64,000 nucleotides of DNA from Sulfurimonas gotlandica GD1 (GCF_000242915.1 NZ_AFRZ01000001.1:992001-1056000); one strand, 5' to 3'. Shown: positions 34,171 through 44,432, counted from the first letter of the stretch. The notes: generated from the sequence alone by a model not told the origin. Numbers and translations: made by a program.

Positions 34171-35532
34171 TTATAGCTTACCTATCTCATCTATTAAATC
34201 ATCTGGAGTAAGAGAAAAATCAGCGCCCTTGTAACTTTGTGCTAATTTTGTGTGTGCTAAAGATGCATTTTTTGCAGCTTGGAGAGGTTCATATCCCTGT
34301 GCTAAGAGTGCTCCTATTAAGCCACTTAGCACATCACCGCTTCCACCTTTTGCAAGAGCAGATGTACCATGTGGGTTTATAAAATATTCTTCGCTTTGAG
34401 CAATGATTACATTAGCACCCTTTAAGATAAGCGTGATATTTGGATAAGCTTTTGTAAAAAGTTCTACATATTTAAAACGATTTTTTTGTAACTCTTTTAC
34501 ACTTATATCTGCAAGATTTGCACGTTTTAAAAGAGCTACAAACTCTTTTGCATGTGGAGTTAAAACCACATCTTTTCTTTTTAATATCTTTTTTACTATT
34601 GCCATATGAAAGATATCTGCATCTGCAACTAATGGCAGTGAGTTGTTTAAAAATTTATCTAGCTCTTTTTCACTAAACTCATTTCCTAAACCCATCCCTA
34701 TCGCTAAAGCAGTTGTGTTGTGCGGCAGTTCATGAGAGTACATAATACTATGAGGAATCTGCTCATTTTCATATCCCATAAGTGTAACCAGACCACTTCC
34801 AAATCTAAGTGCTGCTTTTGCACTTAAGATGCTGGCACCACTCTTGTCCCCACAAGCAAGAGTCAAGTGCCCAAAACTACCCTTATGAGTATTCTTTTTA
34901 CTTCTATTTGGTAGTTGCAAGTCTTCTAAATCAAGGAGATGCCAATTTGTTGCAGTCTCATAGATATCTCTGGTAACACCTAAATCCAAAACTATAATCT
35001 CTCCGACAAACTCTTTAGCTTCATCTAAAAACATAGATTTTTTCAAAGCACCCATAGTCAATGTCACATCAGCAAGAAAACCAACCGATGGAACATCACA
35101 GGCCATTTTAAATGCATCTGAATCATTCATTTTTTGAACAAGTCCTTTTAGCTCTAAACTAAATTCACCGCAAAACCCTGTTCCAACTATTGCATCTATC
35201 AAGACATCAGAGACTTCTATTTCAAAGCACTCTTGTACACCGATTGCCTCTGCACGTTTTTGCTGAAGAAGTGCCATTTGGGATTTTGGTTTTTTTGCGT
35301 AGTAGATGCTGGCTTGATAGTCACCATTAAGAAGTCTTGCAAGTGCGATGCCATCGGCACCGTTATTTCCACTTCCACAGACTACTATTACTTTAGAGTT
35401 TTTAGCAAAATTACTACGGATGTAAGTTGCCATTCCATTTGCAGCATGCTCCATTAAGATATCTTCACTTAATCCAAACTGCTCATAACATCTCTTATCC
35501 AGTGAACCTACTTCATCAAACAGCTTTTGCAT
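34171..35532 (-). CDS. nnr: Bifunctional NAD(P)HX epimerase / ADP-dependent dehydratase (Nnr/YjeF)
   Basis: Repairs hydrated NAD(P)H. The N-terminal epimerase domain (about 1-200) shows VVCGSGNNGADGIALARLL and VDVLIDAIVGTGF; the C-terminal ribokinase-like dehydratase domain (about 205-453) shows HKGSFGHLTLACGDKSGA, VLTPHAKEF and the terminal HGTSALAKGGSGDVLSGLIG with the catalytic Asp. The 453 residues are normal for the fused form. It follows purN by 2 nt. Confidence 0.94.
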   Translation of the reverse strand: MQKLFDEVGSLDKRCYEQFGLSEDILMEHAANGMATYIRSNFAKNSKVIVVCGSGNNGADGIALARLLNGDYQASIYYAKKPKSQMALLQQKRAEAIGVQECFEIEVSDVLIDAIVGTGFCGEFSLELKGLVQKMNDSDAFKMACDVPSVGFLADVTLTMGALKKSMFLDEAKEFVGEIIVLDLGVTRDIYETATNWHLLDLEDLQLPNRSKKNTHKGSFGHLTLACGDKSGASILSAKAALRFGSGLVTLMGYENEQIPHSIMYSHELPHNTTALAIGMGLGNEFSEKELDKFLNNSLPLVADADIFHMAIVKKILKRKDVVLTPHAKEFVALLKRANLADISVKELQKNRFKYVELFTKAYPNITLILKGANVIIAQSEEYFINPHGTSALAKGGSGDVLSGLIGALLAQGYEPLQAAKNASLAHTKLAQSYKGADFSLTPDDLIDEIGKL

Positions 35533-35534
35533 CC

Positions 35535-36089
35535 CTAGTCCCTTAAAACTTCCACTATTGCTTGTGGCATTATTTCATACTCTATGTTTTTAATTTTAGC
35601 AGAAAAACTCTCTAAAGTCTCGTTATCTTCTTTCTTAAAACTCTTTTGCAAAATCACATTTCCACCATCTAGCTCGCTGCTTACGTAGTGAACACTTACT
35701 CCACATTCAGTGTCATGACTCTCAAAACTTCTCTCAATAGCTCTAGCACCTTTAAACTTTGGAAGAAGTGATGGATGCAGATTTATGGCTTTTACATTTG
35801 ATGTAAAAACATCACTAAGTATTCTCATAAAACCACTCAAAACTACCAAATCAGGTTCGTATGAGTTTACAAGCTTAACAAGCTCTTCATCAAACTCTTC
35901 TCTAGAGTTAAAATTTAGATGCTCTAAAACTTCAGTTTTTACTGAGAGTTCTTGAAGTTTATCAAGACCTTTTGCATCTTTTTTATTTGTGATTCCACAG
36001 ACTACAAAGCACTCTTTTTCATGCAACTTTTTTACAATGTTTTGAGCGTTAAAACCATCACCGCTAAATAATATAACTATTTTTTTCAT
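35535..36089 (-). CDS. purN: Phosphoribosylglycinamide formyltransferase PurN
   Basis: Third step of purine synthesis, moving a formyl group from 10-formyl-THF to GAR. The 184 residues contain VILFSGDGFNAQNIVKKL (GAR phosphate loop), VVLSGFMRILSD, NLHPSLLPKFKGARAIERS with the catalytic His and the CGVSVHYVSSELDGGNVI region with the catalytic Asp. First gene of a two-gene operon with nnr. Confidence 0.93.
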   Translation of the reverse strand: MKKIVILFSGDGFNAQNIVKKLHEKECFVVCGITNKKDAKGLDKLQELSVKTEVLEHLNFNSREEFDEELVKLVNSYEPDLVVLSGFMRILSDVFTSNVKAINLHPSLLPKFKGARAIERSFESHDTECGVSVHYVSSELDGGNVILQKSFKKEDNETLESFSAKIKNIEYEIMPQAIVEVLRD

Positions 36090-36216
36090 AAGCGAATTAT
36101 ATCTTATGAAAATAAGAAAAAAACATTAGGATTTTATAATCTCGAAATTCATACAGACAAACTTAATGAAAAATGTGTACAATTATTTCAAATTATTATA
36201 AAAGAAAAGGAAAAAC

Positions 36217-36720
36217 ATGAAAATTACAAAGACAATCACACTTTTACTGATGAATACATCTCTTCTTTTTGGCGGAGATATTGTTAAGATTGAGCGTATG
36301 AGTATGGGACTTGCGATGGAAGTAGCAAAGCGCTCAGTAGAAGCTTGCCGTGAAAAAGGCTATTGGGTAAGTGCTGTAGTCGTTGACCGTAGTGCAAATG
36401 TGCAAGTCATTCTCCGTGATACTCATGCAGCGCGTTTTACTATGGATATTGCAAACCAAAAAGCAAATCTAGTAATTATGTCAGGACTTAATACTGAGGC
36501 TTTTGTTCCTGCACGGGCTGATATTCGCAATGAATTAAATAATATAGATGGTCTAATCATGATGAAGGGTGGTATTGCTGTTAAGTCTGGTGATACGATG
36601 CTTGGAGCGGTAGGTGTTAGCGGTGCCCCTGGTGGTGACATAGATGCTGATTGTGCAAAAAAAGCATTAAAATCACTTGAAGAAAGACTTGCTTTTGCTG
36701 CCATGTCTGATGGTGATTAA
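36217..36720 (+). CDS. Exported GlcG/HbpS-family (DUF336) protein
   Basis: A 167-residue protein with a signal peptide at about 1-19 (LLLMNTSLLFGG) followed by a single GlcG/HbpS domain: MSMGLAMEVAKRSVEACREK, VVVDRSANVQVILRDTHAA, and GGIAVKSGDTMLGAVGVSGA with the terminal GGDIDADCAKKAL. Members bind heme or cobalamin-type ligands or are of unknown role. GAAAAGGAA provides a good ribosome site. Monocistronic as far as can be seen. Confidence 0.82.
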   Translation: MKITKTITLLLMNTSLLFGGDIVKIERMSMGLAMEVAKRSVEACREKGYWVSAVVVDRSANVQVILRDTHAARFTMDIANQKANLVIMSGLNTEAFVPARADIRNELNNIDGLIMMKGGIAVKSGDTMLGAVGVSGAPGGDIDADCAKKALKSLEERLAFAAMSDGD

Positions 36721-36776
36721 AAGAGTTCTCTTCATATAAAAATGCCGTTATAAGATAAAAAAGGTATAATCACGTT

Positions 36777-37739
36777 ATGAATTATAAAGAGATTGCACAA
36801 GAAACTTTAAATATTGAAGCGCAAACACTATTACTAGCCTCAAAAAACATGGGTGATGTATTTGACAAAGCCGTTGAAATGGTTCTTGCATGTAAAGGTA
36901 AACTCGTAGTTACAGGTGTTGGCAAAAGTGGATTAATCGGTGCTAAAATGGCAGCGACATTCGCTTCAACAGGAACACCTAGCTTTTTCCTGCATCCTAC
37001 TGAAGCACTTCACGGTGACTTGGGTATGATTAGTCAAAATGATGTAGTTATAGCGATTAGTTACAGTGGAGAGAGTGAAGAACTTAGCTCTATCTTACCT
37101 CATATAAAAAGGTTTAAAACACCTCTAATCGGTATGACAAGAGATAGAAACTCAACTCTTGGGAAATACAGTGATTTAGTTATTGATGTAGTTGTTGAAA
37201 AAGAAGCCTGTCCGCTTGACATAGCTCCTACAAGTTCAACAACCCTTACATTGGCACTTGGCGATGCATTGGCAGTTTGTCTGATGAGAGCAAGAAACTT
37301 TAAAAAGAGCGACTTTGCTTCTTTTCATCCTGGTGGAGCACTTGGTAAAAAGCTTTTTGTAAAAGTCAGTGATTTGATGAAAAAAGACAACTTACCAATA
37401 ATTTCTAAAGATACAAAAGTAAAAGAAGCAATCATTGAGATCAGCCATGGAAGACTTGGTACTGTACTTATTGCAGATGAAAACAACTCTCTCATTGCAC
37501 TTGTAAGTGACGGTGATATTCGTCGTGCTCTTTTAGCAGATGATTTCTCGCTTGAAGAAAATGTTTTAAAGTATGCAACTCAAAATCCAAGAACTCTAGA
37601 TGATGAAAATATTCTTGCAAGTGAAGCACTTGTAATTATCGAAGAGATGAAGATACAACTTTTAGTAGTAACAGACAAAAATAAAAAGATAAAAGGCGTA
37701 CTACATATTCATACGCTTATTGAAAAAGGCATATCATGA
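36777..37739 (+). CDS. kdsD: Arabinose-5-phosphate isomerase KdsD (KpsF/GutQ family)
   Basis: Makes D-arabinose 5-phosphate for KDO and so for lipopolysaccharide. SIS domain at about 25-165 with VVTGVGKSGLIGAKMAATFA and HPTEALHGDLGMI, then APTSSTTLTLALGDALAVC, and two CBS repeats at about 200-320 (GRLGTVLIADENNSLIALVS). The 320 residues match the family. It overlaps the next gene by 4 nt, forming an operon kdsD - pseudouridine synthase - rarA. Confidence 0.93.
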   Translation: MNYKEIAQETLNIEAQTLLLASKNMGDVFDKAVEMVLACKGKLVVTGVGKSGLIGAKMAATFASTGTPSFFLHPTEALHGDLGMISQNDVVIAISYSGESEELSSILPHIKRFKTPLIGMTRDRNSTLGKYSDLVIDVVVEKEACPLDIAPTSSTTLTLALGDALAVCLMRARNFKKSDFASFHPGGALGKKLFVKVSDLMKKDNLPIISKDTKVKEAIIEISHGRLGTVLIADENNSLIALVSDGDIRRALLADDFSLEENVLKYATQNPRTLDDENILASEALVIIEEMKIQLLVVTDKNKKIKGVLHIHTLIEKGIS

Positions 37740-38527
37740 TGATGCGATTAAACAAATATATAGCACACCACTCAAGCTACTCTCGTCGTGAGGCGGACAA
37801 AGCAATACTAGATGGTTATGTAAGAATAAACGGAGAGATTCAAGACAATCCAGCAACACAAGTAGATGAAAAAGATGACATCGTCTATGTAAGCGGGAAA
37901 CAAATCACTCCAAAAGACAAATATACAGTTATAGTTTACAACAAACCGAAGGGTGAACTTGTAACAAAAAGTGACCCAAAAGGTAGAAGAACTATCTATG
38001 ACGGCTTAGAGAAAAAATACAAGCACTACATTCCGGTTGGAAGACTTGACTATGCAACTGAAGGTGTTTTACTTCTTACTGACGCGTCAAAAATAGCATC
38101 AGCTCTAATGAATTCTAACCTTGAACGAATCTACAAAGTAAAAATCAAAGGTGAAGTAACTCCAGAGATTGAAGCTGCTATGATGAACGGGCTTGAACTT
38201 TTAGATGCAACTGCAGGCGGTCACTCCCACTCTAAAGTAACAAGCATGACTTTTGCACCTTTTCTAGGTTACAAAATTCAAAAAAATGAACATAATTACT
38301 CAGTCCTTAAAATAGCAATTTCTGAAGGTCAAAATAGAGAAATCAGAAGATTCTTTGCACACTTTGGAACTGAAGTAGCTGACCTCAAACGTATTAGTTT
38401 TGCAGAAGTTGAACTCAATAATCTTCCAACAGGTAAGGTTAGATTTTTAAGTAGAAGTGAATATTCTGCTCTATTTACATTTATGAAAGCAGAAGAGAAG
38501 TTAGCGAGAGAAAAAGGAAAAAAATAG
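37736..38527 (+). CDS. rRNA pseudouridine synthase of the RsuA/RluB/E/F family
   Basis: Modifies a uridine in rRNA. An S4 RNA-binding domain at about 2-60 (MRLNKYIAHHSSYSRREAD, ILDGYVRINGE) precedes the catalytic domain with the signature VGRLDYATEGVLLLTD carrying the catalytic Asp, and GQNREIRRFFAHFGTEV. The 263-residue size fits the small RluB-type protein of Campylobacterota. Exact target base is inferred at best. It starts inside the kdsD stop and ends 1 nt before rarA. Confidence 0.9.
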   Translation: MMMRLNKYIAHHSSYSRREADKAILDGYVRINGEIQDNPATQVDEKDDIVYVSGKQITPKDKYTVIVYNKPKGELVTKSDPKGRRTIYDGLEKKYKHYIPVGRLDYATEGVLLLTDASKIASALMNSNLERIYKVKIKGEVTPEIEAAMMNGLELLDATAGGHSHSKVTSMTFAPFLGYKIQKNEHNYSVLKIAISEGQNREIRRFFAHFGTEVADLKRISFAEVELNNLPTGKVRFLSRSEYSALFTFMKAEEKLAREKGKK

Positions 38528-38528
38528 C

Positions 38529-39716
38529 TTGGACTTCACGCATCTACTACGGCCAAACTCTTTTGATGACTTAGTAGGTCAAGAGCACTTAAGTGCTCAA
38601 AATGCTCCGCTTAGAGTTCTTTGCGAAAAGTACACATTAGGACACAGCTTTTTCTATGGTCCTGCCGGTTGTGGAAAGACTTCCATCGCCAGAATCATCG
38701 CCAAAACAATGGATCTGCCATTTTATGAGTTCAATGCAACTTCCATAAAGATTGAACAACTTCGAAAAATATTTGAGCAATATAAGAATGCTCTTCAAAA
38801 ACCACTTTTATTCATAGATGAAGTTCACAGACTTGCTAAGAACCAGCAAGAAGTTCTGCTTCCGGTAATGGAAAACAACTCTGTTTTAATCATTGGCGCA
38901 TCTACAGAAAACCCTTTTTTCTCTTTAACATCAGCTATCCGTTCCCGCTCTATGCTTTTTGAGCTAAAGCACATTAAAAACGAAGCACTTTTATCTCTTT
39001 TAGATAAAGCTCTAAAATATGCAGATTTAGATTGCGAAACAGATGCGAAAGAGTATCTTATAGCCAGTAGTGGCGGCGACGCTCGTGCAATGCTAAAACT
39101 TTTAGAGTTTGCTTCTAGTATAGATACTACGATAACTATGCATCTTTTAAAGTCCCTTCGACCAAATGCACTTAGTGCAGGAAGCAGTGAAGCCGGTGTT
39201 CACTATGATCTTGCTAGTGCTTTGATAAAGTCCATACGGGGTTCAGATGCAGATGCGGCTATATACTATCTCGCACGTCTGATAGATGGCGGGGAAAGTG
39301 CTGATTTTATTGCAAGAAGACTTGTTATTTTAGCCAGTGAAGATGTAGGTAATGCTAATCCTCAGGCTCTGACACTTACGACATCTGCTCTTACTAGTGT
39401 CTCTAAAATTGGTTATCCTGAAGCTAGAATCATATTAGCTCAAGCAGTAATTTATCTCTGTGCATCTCCAAAATCAAACTCTGCATACCTAGCAATCAAC
39501 TCTGCTCTAAAAGCTGTTAATGACGGTGTAATGCTAGAAATTCCTAACAATATCACCCAAAAAAATGAAAACTATCTCTATCCTCATGACTTTGGTGGTT
39601 ATATAAAACAAACTTATCTCTCAAAGCCATTGAAATTTGTAGATTTAAAAGAGATTGGCTATGAGAAAAAGATGAAAGAATGGATGCTAAACATCAAGGG
39701 TTTTATAAAAGATTAA
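38529..39716 (+). CDS. rarA: Replication-associated recombination ATPase RarA (MgsA)
   Basis: AAA+ clamp-loader-like ATPase acting at stalled replication forks. Seen: LRPNSFDDLVGQEHL, P-loop FFYGPAGCGKTSIAR, Walker B PLLFIDEVHRLAK, sensor IIGASTENPFF, and the C-terminal GGESADFIARRLVILASEDV plus the final FVDLKEIGYEKKMKEW. The 395 residues are close to family length. Start is TTG 38529, 1 nt after the preceding stop; upstream GGAAAAAAA could act as a weak ribosome site. Confidence 0.93.
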   Translation: MDFTHLLRPNSFDDLVGQEHLSAQNAPLRVLCEKYTLGHSFFYGPAGCGKTSIARIIAKTMDLPFYEFNATSIKIEQLRKIFEQYKNALQKPLLFIDEVHRLAKNQQEVLLPVMENNSVLIIGASTENPFFSLTSAIRSRSMLFELKHIKNEALLSLLDKALKYADLDCETDAKEYLIASSGGDARAMLKLLEFASSIDTTITMHLLKSLRPNALSAGSSEAGVHYDLASALIKSIRGSDADAAIYYLARLIDGGESADFIARRLVILASEDVGNANPQALTLTTSALTSVSKIGYPEARIILAQAVIYLCASPKSNSAYLAINSALKAVNDGVMLEIPNNITQKNENYLYPHDFGGYIKQTYLSKPLKFVDLKEIGYEKKMKEWMLNIKGFIKD

Positions 39717-39763
39717 TCATTAACGTAATAAAATATAGCGTACAACAATAAGGAGTTCTACCT

Positions 39764-40051
39764 ATGGAAATCACATCATCTTCGAACACTATTAACATCA
39801 CAGGCAATATAAAAAGTATTAATGATTTTTCTCAAATTAAAAATCTGGTTGACAGTGTAGTGACTCAACACAAAAATATAACAATAAACATAATAGATTC
39901 TCTCTCTATCACATCTTCTGTTATAGGTTATTTTAATAAACTTATTTTAAAAGACAATATTAATATAGAGATGCGTGTAGGAAACGAACAACTTATGCAT
40001 CTGCTTGCGGATCTTAATCTAGCTTCAACTTTCAAGGCAAGGAGAGCATAA
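39764..40051 (+). CDS. STAS-domain protein (anti-sigma factor antagonist-like)
   Basis: A 95-residue single-domain protein whose alternation of strands and helices, with [19 protein letters not shown] at about 44-62, matches STAS antagonists; the Ser-Ser pair sits where SpoIIAA-type proteins are phosphorylated. It starts after AAGGAG and is followed 1 nt later by a chemoreceptor gene and then by a gene with PP2C phosphatase and HATPase domains. That set suggests partner switching in which this protein is the switch substrate. Confidence 0.68.
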   Translation: MEITSSSNTINITGNIKSINDFSQIKNLVDSVVTQHKNITINIIDSLSITSSVIGYFNKLILKDNINIEMRVGNEQLMHLLADLNLASTFKARRA

Positions 40052-40052
40052 A

Positions 40053-42029
40053 ATGAGCATAAAATTCAAACTTAATCTAATTGCTGCGATTGTTGTCTCT
40101 TTTGCTTTAATTATTATTGCACTTACTACAAGCAAGGCGATTCATGACAGATCAGTAATATCTCAAGCACAAGAGTTAAACATACTCTCTCAAAAGCTAT
40201 CTTTATTAATTCATGAGACGCAAAAAGAGAGAGGTGCGAGTGCAGGTTTTCTTGGTTCAAAAGGTACTAAGTTTGCAGACATTCTTCCAAAGCAAAGATT
40301 ACTGACTACACAAAGAAATGACGAGTTTACAGCTTATGCTTCAACACTTGATCTAAGTTCATTTCCTATAGAGCTACAAGATGATATTGCAGCTTTAAAT
40401 CTTGATATGAGCAAAATTAACAATATTCGCGCAAGTGTTGATTCTCTTAGTATTAGCGTAAAAGATGAAGTAGCTTACTATACTAAAATGAATAAAAAAA
40501 TCTTAGATATAGTTTCTCTTACTGCTAAACTAGCTGATACACAAGAGTTGGTTAAATCTCTAGATGCATATACTAACTTTTTAAAGTCAAAAGAGAGAGC
40601 CGGAATCGAAAGAGCCGTACTTAGTGGAACATTTGCAGCAGATAAGTTTGGTCCTGGAATGTTTTCTAAATGGATAACTCTAGTTGCTGAACAAGATGCT
40701 TATATGGACTCATTTTTAGCAATGGCTACTGAGAGTTCTAAAGCATTTTACAAATCTCAAATGAACTCTCCTGTAATTGCTGAAGTAAACGGCATGAGAA
40801 ATATTGCAAGAGATAAAGCATCTGAAGGCGGATTTGGGGTTGACAGTGTTGTTTGGTTTCAAACAATAACTAAAAAAATAAACCTTTTAAAACAGGTTGA
40901 TGATGAACTTGCAAAACAAAATAACGCACTACTAGCAGAGGTAGAATCTGCTTCAAAAATGACTACAACTATTACACTTGCAAGCTATATTATCTTCGCT
41001 GTAGTAATTTTTATTATTATTTTTATAATATCTAAAGGTATAAATATAAGTGTTAAAAGCTCACTTGAAAAAATTAGCTGTGTTTCTGATAATCTTGATT
41101 TAACATGTGACATCATTGTTGAAGGTAAGGATGAGATATCTCAGATATCAAAAGCCATAAATGTTATGATTATTGCATTTAAACAGAGTGTGCATCAAGC
41201 AAAAGCTGTATCAGCAGCTACAACCGCAGAAAGTCAAAAACTAAATAATGTTGTTGAAGACTTAACTAAAAATGGTGAAATAGCAGACACTAAAATAACA
41301 AATATCAATACGCTGGTTTCTGAAGTTGGTCAGAGACTTGATGCGGTTGAAGAAGCTTCTATTACGGTAACAGAGGACTTAGATAAAACATTTAACGTTT
41401 TAGATAGTTTTGTGTCAAAACTAGATTCTGTTGTACATGCTATTGATGAGGGAAGTGAACATCAACAGGACTTAGTACAAAAAGTATCATCACTTACTGA
41501 ACAAGCAAAAAATATTAAAGATGTACTAGCTATTATCTCAGACATTGCAGACCAGACAAACTTACTTGCTCTTAACGCAGCTATTGAAGCAGCACGTGCA
41601 GGTGAACACGGACGTGGCTTTGCCGTTGTTGCTGATGAAGTAAGAAAACTTGCAGAGAGAACACAAAAATCTCTTAGTGAGATCAGTGCAAATGTAAATT
41701 TAATCACACAAAATGTTATTGAGATAGCAGAAGAAACTGACAAGACATCAAGAAACATGCAGGATATATCTGGTTCAGCACAAGAGCTTATAGCTGATTC
41801 TCAAGAGACAAAAGACAATCTATCTGTAACAACCGATAAATCAAAAGATGTTATGCATCAAAGTACATATATTGCAACAAAAACAAAAGAGTTAATTACT
41901 TATATGGATGAGATTATAGAACTATCAAATGAAAATATTGAACATAGGACTAAAGTAGAAAGCAGTGTTAACAAACTATCTAGTGACTCAGATAAACTGC
42001 AGCATGAACTTAGTAAGTTTAGAGTTTAG
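40053..42029 (+). CDS. Methyl-accepting chemotaxis protein with NIT sensor domain
   Basis: A 658-residue chemoreceptor. Transmembrane helix at about 7-27, a periplasmic NIT (nitrate/nitrite-sensing) domain at about 40-295 with [18 protein letters not shown], second transmembrane helix at about 305-325, HAMP-like segment, and a signalling domain with the hairpin tip [20 protein letters not shown] and [17 protein letters not shown] domains with KERG are known from nitrate-responsive regulators, so nitrate or a related anion is a plausible ligand. It lies 1 nt after the STAS gene and 12 nt before the REC-PP2C gene. Confidence 0.9.
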   Translation: MSIKFKLNLIAAIVVSFALIIIALTTSKAIHDRSVISQAQELNILSQKLSLLIHETQKERGASAGFLGSKGTKFADILPKQRLLTTQRNDEFTAYASTLDLSSFPIELQDDIAALNLDMSKINNIRASVDSLSISVKDEVAYYTKMNKKILDIVSLTAKLADTQELVKSLDAYTNFLKSKERAGIERAVLSGTFAADKFGPGMFSKWITLVAEQDAYMDSFLAMATESSKAFYKSQMNSPVIAEVNGMRNIARDKASEGGFGVDSVVWFQTITKKINLLKQVDDELAKQNNALLAEVESASKMTTTITLASYIIFAVVIFIIIFIISKGINISVKSSLEKISCVSDNLDLTCDIIVEGKDEISQISKAINVMIIAFKQSVHQAKAVSAATTAESQKLNNVVEDLTKNGEIADTKITNINTLVSEVGQRLDAVEEASITVTEDLDKTFNVLDSFVSKLDSVVHAIDEGSEHQQDLVQKVSSLTEQAKNIKDVLAIISDIADQTNLLALNAAIEAARAGEHGRGFAVVADEVRKLAERTQKSLSEISANVNLITQNVIEIAEETDKTSRNMQDISGSAQELIADSQETKDNLSVTTDKSKDVMHQSTYIATKTKELITYMDEIIELSNENIEHRTKVESSVNKLSSDSDKLQHELSKFRV

Positions 42030-42041
42030 TACAACCAATAT

Positions 42042-43748
42042 ATGCTAAAAGAACCTATTGAGTTGGACGACAACGTTTTAGAAAGTATGAAGTCGTTAAC
42101 ACTCTTATGTGTTGATGATGATGCTACCACGCGAATTTTGTATGAAGCTATTTTCGAAAGTTACATCAAAGAGATAGTCTTTGCCAGAGATGGGGAAGAG
42201 GGATATGAAAAATATATCTCTGAAAAGATAGACATTATTATTACTGATTACAACATGCCAAAACTCAATGGTTTGGATATGATCGAGAGAGTTAGAATAT
42301 CAAATAAAGATATTCCAATCATCTTGGTTAGCGCGATTACAGAAGTCGACGTAATTGTAAAAGCACTACAACTTCACGTAAATAACTTCATTAAAAAACC
42401 TATAATTGAACAAGAAGTTCTCACTGCTCTTGAATCAGTTTCAAAATTAACAATCGCTAATAAATACTTAGAAAATAAAAAAAATTCTAAGATGCAAGAC
42501 TTAGAAGCAAAAGAAAAGTATAGTTCGTATCAAGAAGATTTAGCATTTGCCAAAGAGTTAAATATACTACGAAATGATTTTTACTACCAAATGCTTGATG
42601 GGACATGTACAGCACTTGTAGATTTTTCATATCAGCCTCTAGATATTTTAAGTGGTGATTCATACAGTGCAAGAAAAATAGATAAATATAGAACGTTTTA
42701 CCTCGTAGTTGATGGAATGGGTAAAGGTCTATCTGCCTCTCTTAGCTCTATGCTCGTCACATCATTCATCAATCACATAATAGACAAGATGAAATATCTA
42801 GATAATTTTGATCTTTATAGACTTGTACATGAATCATTAGAATATATTAAACCAATACTACTAGACGAAGAAGCATTATCAATTGACTATATAATTCTTG
42901 ACTGCATGAACTCCAATATGCACTATGCAAAATTTGCTATGCCAGCAATACTATTACAAAATAAAGAGAATGAGATAATAAAAATAAAGTCAAACAATGG
43001 CCCTATTAGTAAGTATATGAGAGATTTTCAGATATCAACTTATGACATTTTCAATATTGATAAATTTCTTTTTTACAGTGATGGAATGGTTGAAAATTCC
43101 ACAAGATTTAAAGATAAACTATATATAGATTATATAGAAGAAGACTTCTTGAATTCTTTTACGAAAGAGGAAATGAGAGAAAGACTTATTTGGAAAATTA
43201 ATATAGCTGAAGATGACATTACGTTTATATTTATTAATAAACTAGACTTAGTAAACACTGTTATTGCTCAGAAAAGTTTTAGCACAAATATGGATGAGAT
43301 TGAGAATGCCGGTGTATGGAATGCTAATGTATGGGATACTATAACAAATGATGTAAAACTAATATACAATGCTAGTGTAGTGTTTACAGAATTATTTATG
43401 AATGCTTACGAACATGGTAATTTGGGTCTTGATTCAGCCACTAAACATAGACTTATAGAAGAAGATACATATTTAAAAACTCTGCAAAGAAAGCAAGAAT
43501 CATGTGATAAAAAGATTCATGTTACTATAAATAAAATCACATACAATTCATCTGACTATATTATAACAAGAATTAAAGATGATGGGGAAGGTTTCGACAC
43601 TAAAATATTAAGTGAAATATTTAGAAATGTTAAATCTTTTAATGGAAGAGGTGTTTTTGTATCTAGAAGTGCTTCAATGGGAATCTACTATAATAGTAAA
43701 GGAAATTCAGTACTGTATTTACATAAAATCAAGACTTCCAACATATAG
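42042..43748 (+). CDS. Response regulator with PP2C (SpoIIE-type) phosphatase and HATPase anti-sigma-like domain
   Basis: A 568-residue three-domain regulator. REC at about 15-130 with LCVDDDATTRI, phospho-acceptor Asp in IIITDYNMPKLNG (about 68) and the conserved Lys in NFIKKP. A PP2C domain at about 190-395 carries GDSYSARKI and LVVDGMGKGLSASL with metal-binding Asp. A GHKL/HATPase domain at about 420-565 shows ELFMNAYEHGN and IKDDGEGFD. Kinase and phosphatase activities in one protein would act on a STAS antagonist, here probably the product at 39764. Third gene of the set. Confidence 0.83.
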   Translation: MLKEPIELDDNVLESMKSLTLLCVDDDATTRILYEAIFESYIKEIVFARDGEEGYEKYISEKIDIIITDYNMPKLNGLDMIERVRISNKDIPIILVSAITEVDVIVKALQLHVNNFIKKPIIEQEVLTALESVSKLTIANKYLENKKNSKMQDLEAKEKYSSYQEDLAFAKELNILRNDFYYQMLDGTCTALVDFSYQPLDILSGDSYSARKIDKYRTFYLVVDGMGKGLSASLSSMLVTSFINHIIDKMKYLDNFDLYRLVHESLEYIKPILLDEEALSIDYIILDCMNSNMHYAKFAMPAILLQNKENEIIKIKSNNGPISKYMRDFQISTYDIFNIDKFLFYSDGMVENSTRFKDKLYIDYIEEDFLNSFTKEEMRERLIWKINIAEDDITFIFINKLDLVNTVIAQKSFSTNMDEIENAGVWNANVWDTITNDVKLIYNASVVFTELFMNAYEHGNLGLDSATKHRLIEEDTYLKTLQRKQESCDKKIHVTINKITYNSSDYIITRIKDDGEGFDTKILSEIFRNVKSFNGRGVFVSRSASMGIYYNSKGNSVLYLHKIKTSNI

Positions 43749-43772
43749 TTGAAAGTCTAATTTTAACAAAAA

Positions 43773-44132
43773 TTATTTGTTAAGTGCTGCTTTAGATGCC
43801 TCTGCAACTGCTGTGAAAGCTGCTGCGTCATTCATCGCCATATCAGCAAGAATTTTACGGTCAAGCTCGATGCCAGATTTGTGAAGACCATTTATAAAAG
43901 TAGAATAATTCATCCCATTTAAACGACAAGCAGCATTGATACGAACAATCCATAATTTACGGAAATCACGTTTCTTTTGCTTGCGGTCACGGTGAGCATA
44001 TACCCATGATCTTTCAATTTGTTCTTTAGCCTTTCTAAAGTGTTTACGACGACCACTATAGAAACCTTTTGCTAATTTTAATATCTTTTTGTGTCTTCTT
44101 CTACGAACAACACCTGTTTTTACTCTTGGCAT
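43773..44132 (-). CDS. rplT: 50S ribosomal protein L20
   Basis: Early 50S assembly protein; in other bacteria it represses its own mRNA. The 119 residues begin [20 protein letters not shown] and contain [20 protein letters not shown] and [20 protein letters not shown]. It follows rpmI with a 108-nt spacer, longer than usual, that has several short palindromes. infC is not adjacent. Confidence 0.98.
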   Translation of the reverse strand: MPRVKTGVVRRRRHKKILKLAKGFYSGRRKHFRKAKEQIERSWVYAHRDRKQKKRDFRKLWIVRINAACRLNGMNYSTFINGLHKSGIELDRKILADMAMNDAAAFTAVAEASKAALNK

Positions 44133-44240
44133 TTTTTTCCTTTTTTCTTTACCCGGTCACTTTTTGTGATAAGGTGCCACATCAATTGGTGGTCTTGCCC
44201 AGTTAATTAACTGGAGATTTATAATTTACTAATTTTTAAA
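44133..44240 (-). promoter_or_regulatory. Palindrome-rich spacer between rpmI and rplT
   Basis: Contains a perfect 16-nt palindrome CCAGTTAATTAACTGG (44199-44214), an imperfect CCAC/GTGG hairpin around 44177-44192 and a GTCAC/GTGAT stem around 44156-44170. These may form an RNA structure before the rplT start, where L20 autoregulation acts in other bacteria. No direct evidence for it here. Confidence 0.4.
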
Positions 44241-44432
44241 TTAGTTAATCATAGCCTTAATGTTTGCTTCGTCAGCTTTAGAAACAACTTTTGGGCTGTT
44301 TTGCTTGCTACGAGTATCTGAATCTTGTTTAGTTAAAATATGACTTCTGAACGCTGTACCACGTTTAACAGAACCGTTTTTCTTAACTTTAAAACGCTTA
44401 ACAGCGCCTTTTACCGATTTCATTTTTGGCAT
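44241..44432 (-). CDS. rpmI: 50S ribosomal protein L35
   Basis: Small basic 63-residue protein: [20 protein letters not shown], then [20 protein letters not shown], matching L35. It is the first gene of an rpmI-rplT pair on the minus strand. The infC and thrS genes that precede it in Helicobacter are absent; a small gene is transcribed divergently from 44514. Confidence 0.96.
   Translation of the reverse strand: MPKMKSVKGAVKRFKVKKNGSVKRGTAFRSHILTKQDSDTRSKQNSPKVVSKADEANIKAMIN

Noticed and set aside
36423-36704. A 93-residue minus-strand frame inside the GlcG-like gene
   Set aside because: Antisense shadow of a well-supported exported protein; no ribosome site and Ala/Ser-rich composition typical of mirror frames.
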